Origin: an uncultured Eubacteriales bacterium
Lineage (GTDB): Bacteria > Bacillota > Clostridia > Lachnospirales > Lachnospiraceae
Assembly: GCA_900545175.1 (NCBI GenBank)
Contig: UQYF01000012.1
Span: 1-64,000 of the forward strand
Reading direction: 5' to 3'
Length of the DNA: 64,000 nucleotides
Shown here: piece by piece, positions 15,723 through 24,965 of the stretch
Numbering within the stretch: position 1 is the stretch's first letter
Layout of the letters: the number at the start of each line of letters is the position of its first letter
Made by a program: the position numbers and the translations under genes
Notes under the pieces: model-generated
The model's input: the letters and a program-made list of their open reading frames with translations, nothing else
Database searches by the model: none
Told to the model about the DNA's origin: nothing

Positions 15723-17840
15723 TTACTTCGCATGCGCTGCAACAACCTTCTCCTGAACGTTCTTTGGAACCGGCTCATACTTCTCGAAGAACATGGAGTA
15801 GTTACCACGTCCCTGAGTAGATGAACGAAGCTCTGTTGAGTAACCGAACATCTCAGCAAGTGGTACCATAGCTGTTACCATCTTACCGCCGCCGATATCG
15901 TCCATGCTCTGGATCTGACCACGCTTAGCGTTAAGGCTTCCGATTACATCACCCATGTACTCCTCAGGCATAGTAACCTCAACCTTCATGATAGGCTCAA
16001 GAAGAACCGGTGCAGCCTTAGCCATAGCATCCTTGAATGCCATAGAACCGGCGATATGGAATGCCATCTCGGATGAATCGACTTCATGGTAGGAACCATC
16101 GTATACATCAGCCTCTACACCAAGTACAGGGAAGCCTGCAATGATACCGGCCTTAGTAGCCTCTTCAATACCTTCGCCGACTGCTGGGATGTACTCCTTA
16201 GGAATAGCACCACCGACAACGGAGGATGTGAACTTGAATGTCTCCTCGCCATTTGGATCCATTGGTCTGAAGTGAACCTTACAATGTCCGTACTGTCCAC
16301 GACCACCGGACTGCTTAGCGTACTTAGAATCAACATCAACAGCCTTAGTGATTGTCTCCTTGTATGCAACCTGAGGTGCACCAACGTTAGCCTCAACCTT
16401 GAACTCACGAAGAAGTCTGTCTACGATGATTTCAAGATGGAGCTCACCCATTCCGGCGATGATTGTCTGTCCTGTCTCTTTATCTGTATGTGCTCTGAAT
16501 GTAGGATCCTCTTCAGCAAGCTTTGCTAAAGCCTCACCCATCTTACCCTGAGCATCCTTTGTCTTAGGCTCGATTGCAAGCTCAATAACAGGCTCCGGGA
16601 ACTCCATGGACTCAAGGATAACCGGATGCTGCTCATCACAGATTGTATCACCTGTAGTTGTGAACTTAAGTCCAACTGCAGCTGCGATATCTCCGGAGTA
16701 AACCTTATCAAGCTCCTGTCTCTTATTAGCGTGCATCTGAAGGATACGTCCGACACGCTCCTTCTTGTCCTTTGTTGCGTTAAGTACATAAGAACCTGAG
16801 TTCATTGTACCTGAATATACTCTGATGAATGCAAGCTTACCAACGAATGGGTCAGCCATGATCTTGAATGCAAGAGCTGCGAACGGCTCCTCATCAGATG
16901 ACTTTCTCTCTACCTCGTTACCGTCAAGGTCAACGCCCTTGATAGCAGGTACATCGAGTGGAGATGGCATATACTCGATAACAGCGTCGAGAAGCTTCTG
17001 AACGCCCTTGTTCTTGTAAGCTGAACCACAGCATACAGGAATAGCACGGCACTCACAGGTAGCCTTTCTTAATGCCTTCTTGAGTTCCTCAACGGATGGC
17101 TCTTCACCCTCAAGATATGCCATCATGAGGTCATCATCAAGCTCGCAGATCTTCTCTACTAACTCTGTATGATAAAGCTCTGCATCTTCCTTCATGTTCT
17201 CAGGGATATCTCCAACAGTTATGTTGTCACCCTTCTCATCATTGTAGATGTAGGACTTCATCTCAAAGAGATCGATGATACCCTTGAACTCGTCCTCCTT
17301 ACCGATAGGTAACTGAAGAACGATTGCATTCTTCTTTAAACGATTCTTAATCTGGTCTACACATGCGTAGAAGTTAGCACCAAGTATATCCATCTTGTTG
17401 ATGAATGCCATTCTTGGTACGTTGTATGTGTCAGCCTGACGCCATACGTTCTCGGACTGTGGCTCAACACCACCCTTAGCACAGAAAACGCCTACAGCGC
17501 CATCGAGTACACGGAGAGAACGCTCAACTTCTACTGTGAAGTCTACGTGTCCCGGAGTATCGATGATGTTGATACGATGCTCTAACGCACCCGGCATTGG
17601 CTTAGTTTCCTTCTCTAAGGTCCAGTGACATGTTGTAGCTGCAGATGTGATCGTGATACCTCTCTCCTGCTCCTGTGCCATCCAGTCCATGGTAGCAGTA
17701 CCTTCATGAGTATCACCAATCTTATAGTTAACACCGGTATAGTAAAGAATACGCTCTGTTAATGTTGTTTTACCAGCATCAATATGAGCCATAATACCAA
17801 TGTTTCTGGTTCTCTCTAATGGATATTCTCTTCCAGCCAA
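15723..17840 (-). CDS. fusA: elongation factor G
   Basis: Translocation GTPase, about 705 residues, full length. The G domain shows AHIDAGKTT, RGITITSAAT, DTPGHVDF and NKMD. Domain II (GKLAFIRVYSG), domain IV (GGRGQYGHCKVHF, VVGGAIPKEYIPAV) and domain V (LRSSTQGRGNYSMFF) follow in order. It lies 16 bases after rpsG in the str operon rpsL-rpsG-fusA; tuf follows with its own promoter. Confidence 0.98.
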   Translation of the reverse strand: MAGREYPLERTRNIGIMAHIDAGKTTLTERILYYTGVNYKIGDTHEGTATMDWMAQEQERGITITSAATTCHWTLEKETKPMPGALEHRINIIDTPGHVDFTVEVERSLRVLDGAVGVFCAKGGVEPQSENVWRQADTYNVPRMAFINKMDILGANFYACVDQIKNRLKKNAIVLQLPIGKEDEFKGIIDLFEMKSYIYNDEKGDNITVGDIPENMKEDAELYHTELVEKICELDDDLMMAYLEGEEPSVEELKKALRKATCECRAIPVCCGSAYKNKGVQKLLDAVIEYMPSPLDVPAIKGVDLDGNEVERKSSDEEPFAALAFKIMADPFVGKLAFIRVYSGTMNSGSYVLNATKDKKERVGRILQMHANKRQELDKVYSGDIAAAVGLKFTTTGDTICDEQHPVILESMEFPEPVIELAIEPKTKDAQGKMGEALAKLAEEDPTFRAHTDKETGQTIIAGMGELHLEIIVDRLLREFKVEANVGAPQVAYKETITKAVDVDSKYAKQSGGRGQYGHCKVHFRPMDPNGEETFKFTSSVVGGAIPKEYIPAVGEGIEEATKAGIIAGFPVLGVEADVYDGSYHEVDSSEMAFHIAGSMAFKDAMAKAAPVLLEPIMKVEVTMPEEYMGDVIGSLNAKRGQIQSMDDIGGGKMVTAMVPLAEMFGYSTELRSSTQGRGNYSMFFEKYEPVPKNVQEKVVAAHAK

Positions 17841-17856
17841 AGGTTTGTCCTCCTAA

Positions 17857-18327
17857 TTAGAATCTGTAATGAGCAAAAGCCTTGTTTGCCTCTGCCATCT
17901 TGTGCATGTCTTCTTTTCTCTTAACAGCTGAACCTGTGTTGTTAGCTGCATCCATGATCTCACCGGCAAGTCTGTCTTCCATAGTCTTCTCGCCTCTCTT
18001 ACGTGAGAACATTGTAAGCCAACGAAGTCCAAGAGCCTGTCTTCTCTCTGGTCTTACCTCGATAGGTACCTGATATGTGGCACCACCGATACGTCTAGCC
18101 TTTACCTCAAGTAATGGCATAACGTTATTCATAGCTTCCTCGAAAACTTCAAGCGCTGGCTTGCCAGTCTTCTCCTCAACCTGTGTAAATGCACCGTACA
18201 CAATCTTCTGGGCTACGCCCTTCTTGCCGTCTAACATAATATTGTTAACAAGCTTAGTAACCACTTTATTGTTGTACAATGGATCTGCTAATACTTCTCT
18301 CTTCTGAGTATGTCCTTTACGTGGCAC
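17857..18327 (-). CDS. rpsG: 30S ribosomal protein S7
   Basis: Primary 16S rRNA 3'-domain binder of the small subunit head. 156 residues, the usual length, when the GTG at 18327 is used; this start has AAGGAGG 8 bases upstream and gives the family N-terminus PRKGHTQKREV. The open frame to 18369 would add 14 atypical residues. Conserved stretches include NNIMLDGKKGVAQKIVYGAF, GGATYQVPIEVRPERR and the C-terminal HKMAEANKAFAHYRF. Second gene of the str operon. Confidence 0.97.
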   Translation of the reverse strand: MPRKGHTQKREVLADPLYNNKVVTKLVNNIMLDGKKGVAQKIVYGAFTQVEEKTGKPALEVFEEAMNNVMPLLEVKARRIGGATYQVPIEVRPERRQALGLRWLTMFSRKRGEKTMEDRLAGEIMDAANNTGSAVKRKEDMHKMAEANKAFAHYRF

Positions 18328-18402
18328 GATTCTTCCCTCCTTAAAAAAATTTAATTCATAGGTACTCACATTTGCATAAGCATTGCCGCTCCGGAAGCAT
18401 TC

Positions 18403-18442
18403 ATGCTTCTATGCATTTATGCTTCTAAGCATCTATGCTTGT
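18403..18442. repeat. 16-bp tandem repeat, about 2.5 copies
   Basis: Between rpsG and rpsL the unit ATGCTTCTATGCATTT recurs with a 16-base period (second copy ATGCTTCTAAGCATCT, third partial). No coding potential; likely slippage-derived. Confidence 0.6.
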
Positions 18443-18525
18443 GTGTTACGTGCTGGCAATTATCTATTAATCCTGCAACCTACAGGTACAATATTCTAAT
18501 CCCGCACTTATTCTGCAAATATTAC

Positions 18526-18945
18526 TTATTTAGCGTCCTTAGGTCTCTTAGCACCGTACTTAGAACGAGCCTGTCTTCTCTTGGCTACGCCAGCGGTATC
18601 TAATGTACCTCTTACGATGTGATATCTTGTACCTGGAAGGTCCTTTACTCTACCACCTCTGATAAGAACTACGCTATGCTCCTGAAGATTGTGGCCTTCA
18701 CCTGGAATATAACTTGTAACTTCGATTCCGTTTGAAAGACGAACTCTGGCAATCTTTCTGAGAGCTGAGTTAGGCTTCTTAGGTGTAGCAGTCTTAACTG
18801 CTGTACAAACACCTCTCTTCTGTGGAGCAGCTGCGTCAATGCTCTTCTTCTGTAAAGAGTTGTAGCTCTTTAAAAGAGCAGGTGCAGTTGACTTCTTAAC
18901 TGATGTCTGTCTACCTTTCTTAACTAACTGATTAAATGTAGGCAT
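18526..18945 (-). CDS. rpsL: 30S ribosomal protein S12
   Basis: Decoding-centre protein of the small subunit, 139 residues, full length. TPKKPNSALRK and GRVKDLPG carry the wild-type lysines at the two classical streptomycin-resistance positions. The ribosome site AGGAGGTG lies just upstream. First gene of the str operon. Its promoter is at 19047-19075 and the transcript would begin inside a hairpin (19007-19043). Unusually, a chemoreceptor gene rather than rpoC or an L7Ae gene lies immediately upstream. Confidence 0.98.
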   Translation of the reverse strand: MPTFNQLVKKGRQTSVKKSTAPALLKSYNSLQKKSIDAAAPQKRGVCTAVKTATPKKPNSALRKIARVRLSNGIEVTSYIPGEGHNLQEHSVVLIRGGRVKDLPGTRYHIVRGTLDTAGVAKRRQARSKYGAKRPKDAK

Positions 18946-19006
18946 TCTTTTTCACCTCCTGATTAGAATAATGTAACTTTGTGGTTGCTTTCGTATCGAA
19001 AGTCTT

Positions 19007-19043
19007 AGAGCGCACAAAAAACACGTTGTTTTTTGCACGCTCT
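19007..19043. repeat. hairpin at the 5' end of the str operon transcript
   Basis: Arms AGAGCGCACAAAAAACA and the complement TGTTTTTTGCACGCTCT pair with two mismatches. The predicted transcription start (about 19040) falls in the outer arm, so the mRNA would start with this structure. It may stabilise the 5' end or terminate read-through from the upstream gene. Confidence 0.6.
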
Positions 19044-19046
19044 ATT

Positions 19047-19075
19047 AGAATATCAATTTTTATTTTTATTGTCAA
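19047..19075 (-). promoter_or_regulatory. sigma-A promoter of the str operon
   Basis: On the minus strand TTGACA (19070-19075) and TATTCT (19047-19052) are 17 bases apart with an A/T-only flank upstream, typical of a strong ribosomal-protein promoter. Confidence 0.85.
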
Positions 19076-19111
19076 GACCTTTTTATTAAAAAATCATAAC
19101 TATCCCGACTT

Positions 19112-21142
19112 TTACAGTGTGAACTTTCCAATGGCAATCTTGAGCTGATCCGCAATGCTGTTAAGCTCACTTGTATAGTTTACAATGTCCTCCATTGTAT
19201 TGTTAACCTGGTCAACTGATGCATTCACTTCCTCAGCCGCTGCGGCAGATTCCTCAGATACGGAAGCAATGCTTGTCATCTCTCCGACAACCGCCTCCTT
19301 ATTGCTCTCCATCTGCTTATTGAGACCTGCAATCTCTGAAAGACCGCGTATAAGCTCATTTATTGAATCAGATATCTCTTCAAAGAGTTTCTGTGTATCA
19401 TTTATAGCATTCTGCTGTTCCTCAATGAGGTCATTGTTCTCCTTCATCTCCTGCTCAGCCTGCGTTGCCCTTGCAACAACTTCATTGATGATTGATTTTA
19501 TCTCATCCGTTGATTTTCTCGACTGGTCAGCAAGCTGTCTTATCTCATCGGCAACAACTGCGAATCCTCTTCCCGCATCGCCTGCTCTTGCCGCCTCAAT
19601 GCTTGCATTGAGTGATAACAGATTAGTCTGGCTTGTAATGTCAGCAATAACATCCGATATGTAATTAATCTTGTCGATGCTTGACATAACTTCATCCATG
19701 ACTTTCATAGTTGTCTTGGACTTATCCATCGTGAGCCCAGACTTATCAATAAGAAGATTTACCATCTGCTTACCCTGCTCACTTAATCTGCCAGTACTTC
19801 CCGACATTTCATTTATATTGTCAACATGCTGCTTTGTCTCATTGAGGCTCTTTGCAAGATTTTCAACTTCATTTACAGCCTGCTGTGTACTTCCTGCCTG
19901 GTCAGTTGCTCCAAGTGCAATATTGTGGATTGCTTCCATCACCATATTGGTATTATTCTTTGTCTCATCAGTGATGGTGGAAATATTTCCCGCAACACTT
20001 ACTATTGTCTTTGATTTGCTGTCAACATCGCTTATAAGCTGTGACATCTGCTCGCTCATATCATTGAAGCTGTTCTCAAGCTGTCCGAATTCATCTTTTC
20101 TCTTTATCTTAATGCGCTGTGTAAGATCACCTTCCGCAACCTTCTGAAGCGCAAGTTTTACTTTCTTTACTTCTCCTGCCATGCTTATCGCAACAACAAG
20201 TGCAATTATAATTCCGACAACGCCGCTGAATATTGCCGCACCGCCGATTTCGCTTGTTATAGCCTGTATGCTTGCATTGTTTTCATCTTCACTGACAACA
20301 CCAATGAGTGTCCATCCTGTAATCTCATCGGAAAGCACTGATATGTACCAGCTCTTTCCATTTATCTTCTCAATAAAGCTTGTGTCCTCTGTTGTAAGAG
20401 CTTTTTCCCAGAAATCAAAACCGCTTACATTTCCACCTGTTATGGTATCCTTCTCATTTCCTATGATAATCTTTCCGTTTTTGTCGGCTACAACAACATA
20501 ACCTGTACTCAAAAGGCCTATATTCTGTACATAGCTCTCAAATGTTGAGAAAGCGACATCCAGACCGACTACACCATAGTTCTTACCGTCAATCTTTATT
20601 TCCTGAGCGATTGTTATAATCTGTTCACCTGTCTGTGGATCCGCATATGGACCTGTGAAGGTTGCAAATACACCTGCTCTTTTTTCACTGTTCTGGCAGT
20701 CTTTATACCACTGCTTGTCCGTATTGTTAACTTTTTCCTCGTATGTCTTGATTCCTTTAACTTTACCGTCAACAGTCTCAAGATGTCCTTCCATGTAATA
20801 GCCGTTAGCTGTTGAATAATAGCAGCGTACCGGACTATCGACAACCTTCAGCGATGCGATAAGTGCATCCTGAATAGTTGCTATATTATCTTCAAATACA
20901 CCTGTATCTTCAAGATGTTTTACTTCATTCTTTCTAGTCACAAGATCTACAGGCTGGCTCATTGTCCTCATGTATGTCTGAAAGCCCTTTAACGTCTCTG
21001 TAACTGTCTGCGCACTTGTGAGTTCTATATTATCTTTCAAAACATTCTTGGTTGTAATGGTTACAAGTATACCTGTCGTAAGTGATACACACAAAATTAC
21101 TATAAGAAAATATGCTATAAGCTTTGTTCTGATACTTCTCAC
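19112..21142 (-). CDS. methyl-accepting chemotaxis protein
   Basis: Membrane chemoreceptor of about 676 residues. It has a first membrane segment (about 8-30), an extracellular sensory domain of about 250 residues with the look of a double Cache (dCache) fold (WYKDCQ, TGPYADPQTGEQIITIAQEI), a second membrane segment (about 285-310), HAMP (KLALQKVAEGDLTQRI), and the signalling coiled coil with the hairpin tip DITSQTNLLSLNASIEAARAG and EIRQLADQS. The GTG at 21142 is preferred (GGAGG 8 bases upstream). It sits alone between the rpoC terminator and the str promoter, an atypical place. Its promoter contains a cre-like site. The ligand is unknown. Confidence 0.93.
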   Translation of the reverse strand: MRSIRTKLIAYFLIVILCVSLTTGILVTITTKNVLKDNIELTSAQTVTETLKGFQTYMRTMSQPVDLVTRKNEVKHLEDTGVFEDNIATIQDALIASLKVVDSPVRCYYSTANGYYMEGHLETVDGKVKGIKTYEEKVNNTDKQWYKDCQNSEKRAGVFATFTGPYADPQTGEQIITIAQEIKIDGKNYGVVGLDVAFSTFESYVQNIGLLSTGYVVVADKNGKIIIGNEKDTITGGNVSGFDFWEKALTTEDTSFIEKINGKSWYISVLSDEITGWTLIGVVSEDENNASIQAITSEIGGAAIFSGVVGIIIALVVAISMAGEVKKVKLALQKVAEGDLTQRIKIKRKDEFGQLENSFNDMSEQMSQLISDVDSKSKTIVSVAGNISTITDETKNNTNMVMEAIHNIALGATDQAGSTQQAVNEVENLAKSLNETKQHVDNINEMSGSTGRLSEQGKQMVNLLIDKSGLTMDKSKTTMKVMDEVMSSIDKINYISDVIADITSQTNLLSLNASIEAARAGDAGRGFAVVADEIRQLADQSRKSTDEIKSIINEVVARATQAEQEMKENNDLIEEQQNAINDTQKLFEEISDSINELIRGLSEIAGLNKQMESNKEAVVGEMTSIASVSEESAAAAEEVNASVDQVNNTMEDIVNYTSELNSIADQLKIAIGKFTL

Positions 21143-21204
21143 AATTGTTTCCTCCACTTTTTATTTGTCTCTTCACCTTGCTTACATACCGCTTGTATCT
21201 TTTA

Positions 21205-21233
21205 TGATTACGTAAGCGCTTTCATAGTTTAAA
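21205..21233 (-). promoter_or_regulatory. chemoreceptor promoter with cre-like site in the spacer
   Basis: On the minus strand TTTAAA (21228-21233) and TAATCA (21205-21210) are 17 bases apart. The spacer holds a near-perfect catabolite-responsive element (21211-21224, CGTAAGCGCTTTCA, one mismatch to TGWAAGCGYTWWCA). CcpA binding there would block transcription when preferred sugars are present. Both assignments are by consensus. Confidence 0.5.
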
Positions 21234-21266
21234 AAGAAAAAAGGGACACCACAAAAAAGATGCCCC
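21231..21266 (-). terminator. terminator of rpoBC
   Basis: On the minus strand GGGGCAT pairs with GTGTCCC (with G-U pairs) around a 10-base loop and is followed by TTTTTTC and more T. It lies about 20 bases after rpoC. Confidence 0.8.
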
Positions 21267-21287
21267 TATTTTTCTGCAATATTATGT

Positions 21288-24200
21288 CTATTCCTCAGAA
21301 CCTAAGTTCTCGGTTACCTCTACCTCGTCTGTATCCTCGCCAAGTGAAAATTCGCCATCCTCAGATACATTAAGCTCCTCTACAGCATCTGTAGTAAGCT
21401 TAACCGAACGATATCTCTTCATACCTGTTCCTGCCGGAATCAGCTTACCGATAATAACGTTCTCCTTGAGTCCGATAAGCGGGTCAACCTTACCATTGAT
21501 AGCTGCCTCTGTGAGAACCTTTGTTGTCTCCTGGAAGGAAGCTGCCGATAAGAAGGAGTTGGTTGCAAGAGATGACTTTGTGATACCGAGAAGTATCTGA
21601 GTCGCTGTTGCAGGCTCCTTGCCCTCTTCTACTAATTTTTCATTTGTCTCGTTAAATTCGAGTGTATCTGCTGTCATACCCGGAAGATACTCTGAATCAC
21701 CAGGAGTCTCAATACGAACCTTCTTGAGCATCTGGCGCACAATAACCTCAACGTGCTTATCGTTGATATCAACACCCTGAAGTCTATATACTCTCTGTAC
21801 TTCACGGAGAATGTAGTCCTGAACCGCACGAACACCCTTAATCTTAAGGATATCATGTGGGTTAACACTACCTTCTGTAAGCTCATCACCGGCTTCAACA
21901 TACTTACCATCCTCAATTTCCGGCTTAATTCTTGAATTAAACGGAATGAGGTAGTTCTTAGCTTCGCCTGTCTCACTGTTAGTGATGATAACTTCTCTCT
22001 TCTTCTTCTCATCACGGATGCTTACAACACCGGCACCCTCAGCAATGATTGCAAGTCCCTTTGGTTTACGAGCCTCGAAAAGCTCCTCAACTCTAGGAAG
22101 ACCCTGTGTGATATCGTCACCGGCAACACCACCACTGTGGAAGGTTCTCATCGTAAGCTGTGTACCAGGCTCACCGATTGACTGAGCGGCAATAATACCA
22201 ACTGCCTCACCAACCTGTACTGCCTGACCTGTAGCCATGTTAGCGCCGTAGCACTTAGCACAGATACCTGAATGAGATCTACATGTAAGAATTGTTCTAA
22301 TCTTAACTCTGTCAACGCCTGTCTTAACAATAGCAGATGCACGCTTAGGTGTAACCATATGGTTAGCCGCAACGACAACTTCACCTGTTGCAGGATCTAC
22401 TATATCTTCAGCAAGGTATCTGCCTGTAATTCTTGACTTAAGACTCTCAATCTCTTCCTTGCCATCCATAAACGCTTCAACGTACATACCAGGAATCTCA
22501 GCTCTGTTCTCGGCACAATCAACCTCACGAACAATAAGCTCCTGTGATACGTCTACAAGACGTCTTGTAAGGTATCCTGAATCGGCTGTTCTAAGAGCCG
22601 TATCGGACATACCCTTTCTTGCACCGTGTGCGGAAATGAAGTATTCGAGTACGTCAAGACCTTCACGGAAGTTAGACTTGATAGGGAGCTCAATGGTACG
22701 TCCTGATGTATCCGCCATGAGACCACGCATACCTGCTAACTGCTTAATCTGCTGATTAGAACCACGGGCTCCGGAATCAGCCATCATAAAGATGTTATTG
22801 TATTTGTTAAGACCGGAAAGAAGTGCATCTGTAAGTTCCTCATCCGTCTTCTTCCATGTCTCTACAACTTCCTTGTAACGCTCTTCCTCTGTTATAAGAC
22901 CACGGCGGAAGTTCTTCATAATCTTCTCAACTGTAGCTTCTGCCTCTGCAAGCATCTGCGGCTTCTTTGCAGGCACTGTCATATCAGAAATGGATACGGT
23001 CATGGAAGCTCTTGTTGAATATTTATAACCCATTGCCTTGATGTAGTCGAGAACCTCGGCTGTCTTTGTGGCACCGTGAGTATTGATAACCTTCTCGAGA
23101 ATCTGCTTCAAGCCCTTCTTTCCTACATGGAAATCAACCTCAAGCTTTAACTCATTCTCAGGAATGCTTCTGTCTACAAATCCAAGATCCTGTGGAAGAA
23201 TCTCATTAAATATGAAACGACCAAGAGTTGACTCAACTATACCGCCCTTAACTGTTCCGTCAGGCATCTGCTTCTCAACATATACCTTAATTCTTGAATG
23301 AAGTGTAAGAGCCTGGTTCTCATATGCGAGAATAGCTTCATTTACACTCTTAAACATCTTACCCTCTCCAAGAGCCGGTGTCTCATCGCCAACAGATGTT
23401 CCTCTCTCCTGTGTAAGATAGTAGATACCAAGTACCATATCCTGTGAAGGAACGGCAACAGGACCACCGTCTGAAGGCTTTAAGAGGTTGTTAGGCGAGA
23501 GGAGAAGGAATCTGCACTCTGCCTGAGCCTCAACTGAAAGCGGAAGATGCACAGCCATCTGGTCACCATCGAAGTCTGCGTTGAACGCTGTACATACGAG
23601 TGGGTGAAGCTTGATAGCCTTACCTTCTACAAGAATCGGCTCGAATGCCTGAATACCGAGTCTGTGGAGTGTAGGCGCACGGTTAAGCATAACCGGATGC
23701 TCCTTTATAACATCCTCAAGTACATCCCATACTTCTGTCTCAAGCTTCTCAACCATCTTCTTGGCATTCTTTATATTGTGTGCTGTTCCATTGGCAACAA
23801 GCTCCTTCATAACGAAAGGCTTGAAAAGCTCGATAGCCATCTCCTTTGGAAGACCGCACTGGTAAATCTTAAGTTCAGGACCAACGACGATAACCGAACG
23901 TCCTGAGTAGTCAACTCGCTTACCGAGAAGGTTCTGACGGAAACGACCCTGCTTACCCTTTAACATATCTGATAATGACTTGAGTGCTCTGTTACCAGGA
24001 CCGGTTACAGGACGTCCTCTTCTGCCGTTATCGATAAGAGAGTCAACAGCTTCCTGAAGCATTCTCTTCTCATTCCTTACAATGATATCAGGGGCACCAA
24101 GCTCCATAAGCCTTGCAAGACGGTTGTTACGGTTGATAATTCTTCTATATAAATCATTGAGGTCAGATGTAGCAAATCTGCCACCATCAAGCTGAACCAT

Positions 24201-24947
24201 AGGACGAAGATCAGGTGGGATAACAGGAACAACATCCATTATCATCCATGACGGCTTATTGCCCGACTCACGGAATGCTTCCACAACTTCAAGTCTCTTA
24301 ACGATTCTTGCTCTCTTCTGTCCGGCAGCATCTACAAGCTCTGCCTTTAACTCTTCTGAATCCTTCTCAAGATCTATTGCCTCAAGCAGCTCCTTGACTG
24401 CCTCCGCGCCCATACCGACACGGAAGGAGTCACTGCCAAACTGCTCACATGCATCATTATATTCTTTCTCGGAAAGAACCTGCTTGTATGACAAAGTGGT
24501 TGTTCCCGGATCAAGTACTATATAAGATACAAAGTAAAGAACCTTCTCAAGAATTCTAGGTGATAAATCAAGGATTAATCCCATACGGCTTGGGATACCC
24601 TTAAAGTACCAGATATGTGACACAGGTGCTGCGAGCTGAATGTGTCCCATACGCTCTCTACGAACGCTTGCCTTAGTAACCTCAACACCACAGCGGTCAC
24701 ATTTAATACCCTTGTATCTTATCTTCTTATATTTTCCACAATGACATTCCCAATCCTTCATTGGTCCAAAGATTCGCTCACAGAACAAACCATCGCGCTC
24801 AGGCTTAAGAGTTCTGTAGTTGATAGTCTCTGGCTTTGTTACCTCACCATATGACCACTCAAGAATCTTCTCTGTAGACGCAAGTCCAATCTTGATTGAA
24901 TCAAATGTTAACGGCTGATATGATTCATTATTCACTGTCTCAGGCAT
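21288..24947 (-). CDS. rpoC: RNA polymerase beta' subunit
   Basis: Catalytic large subunit, about 1219 residues, full length. It shows the N-terminal zinc site (CHCGKYKKIRYKGIKCDRCG), the active-site metal loop NADFDGDQMAVH, RAPTLHRLGIQAF, the bridge helix/trigger loop region (GARGS.., RTFHSGG) and the second zinc site (CRSHSGICAKCYG). It starts 18 bases after rpoB and is followed by a terminator. The acidic C-terminal tail (EDTDEVEVTENLGSEE) is a little longer than in some relatives. Confidence 0.98.
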   Translation of the reverse strand: MPETVNNESYQPLTFDSIKIGLASTEKILEWSYGEVTKPETINYRTLKPERDGLFCERIFGPMKDWECHCGKYKKIRYKGIKCDRCGVEVTKASVRRERMGHIQLAAPVSHIWYFKGIPSRMGLILDLSPRILEKVLYFVSYIVLDPGTTTLSYKQVLSEKEYNDACEQFGSDSFRVGMGAEAVKELLEAIDLEKDSEELKAELVDAAGQKRARIVKRLEVVEAFRESGNKPSWMIMDVVPVIPPDLRPMVQLDGGRFATSDLNDLYRRIINRNNRLARLMELGAPDIIVRNEKRMLQEAVDSLIDNGRRGRPVTGPGNRALKSLSDMLKGKQGRFRQNLLGKRVDYSGRSVIVVGPELKIYQCGLPKEMAIELFKPFVMKELVANGTAHNIKNAKKMVEKLETEVWDVLEDVIKEHPVMLNRAPTLHRLGIQAFEPILVEGKAIKLHPLVCTAFNADFDGDQMAVHLPLSVEAQAECRFLLLSPNNLLKPSDGGPVAVPSQDMVLGIYYLTQERGTSVGDETPALGEGKMFKSVNEAILAYENQALTLHSRIKVYVEKQMPDGTVKGGIVESTLGRFIFNEILPQDLGFVDRSIPENELKLEVDFHVGKKGLKQILEKVINTHGATKTAEVLDYIKAMGYKYSTRASMTVSISDMTVPAKKPQMLAEAEATVEKIMKNFRRGLITEEERYKEVVETWKKTDEELTDALLSGLNKYNNIFMMADSGARGSNQQIKQLAGMRGLMADTSGRTIELPIKSNFREGLDVLEYFISAHGARKGMSDTALRTADSGYLTRRLVDVSQELIVREVDCAENRAEIPGMYVEAFMDGKEEIESLKSRITGRYLAEDIVDPATGEVVVAANHMVTPKRASAIVKTGVDRVKIRTILTCRSHSGICAKCYGANMATGQAVQVGEAVGIIAAQSIGEPGTQLTMRTFHSGGVAGDDITQGLPRVEELFEARKPKGLAIIAEGAGVVSIRDEKKKREVIITNSETGEAKNYLIPFNSRIKPEIEDGKYVEAGDELTEGSVNPHDILKIKGVRAVQDYILREVQRVYRLQGVDINDKHVEVIVRQMLKKVRIETPGDSEYLPGMTADTLEFNETNEKLVEEGKEPATATQILLGITKSSLATNSFLSAASFQETTKVLTEAAINGKVDPLIGLKENVIIGKLIPAGTGMKRYRSVKLTTDAVEELNVSEDGEFSLGEDTDEVEVTENLGSEE

Positions 24948-24965
24948 TTTAGGAACTCCCTTCTA

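Noticed and set aside
18403..18442. Tandem repeat between rpsG and rpsL as a regulatory array
   Set aside because: Only about 2.5 imperfect 16-base copies, no protein-site symmetry and not at the promoter; slippage is simpler.
21205..21233. The ACGTAAGCGCT match between 21210 and the IS66 end at 40408 as a shared mobile end
   Set aside because: The match is 11 bases only and the 21210 site fits a cre element within a promoter; likely coincidence.
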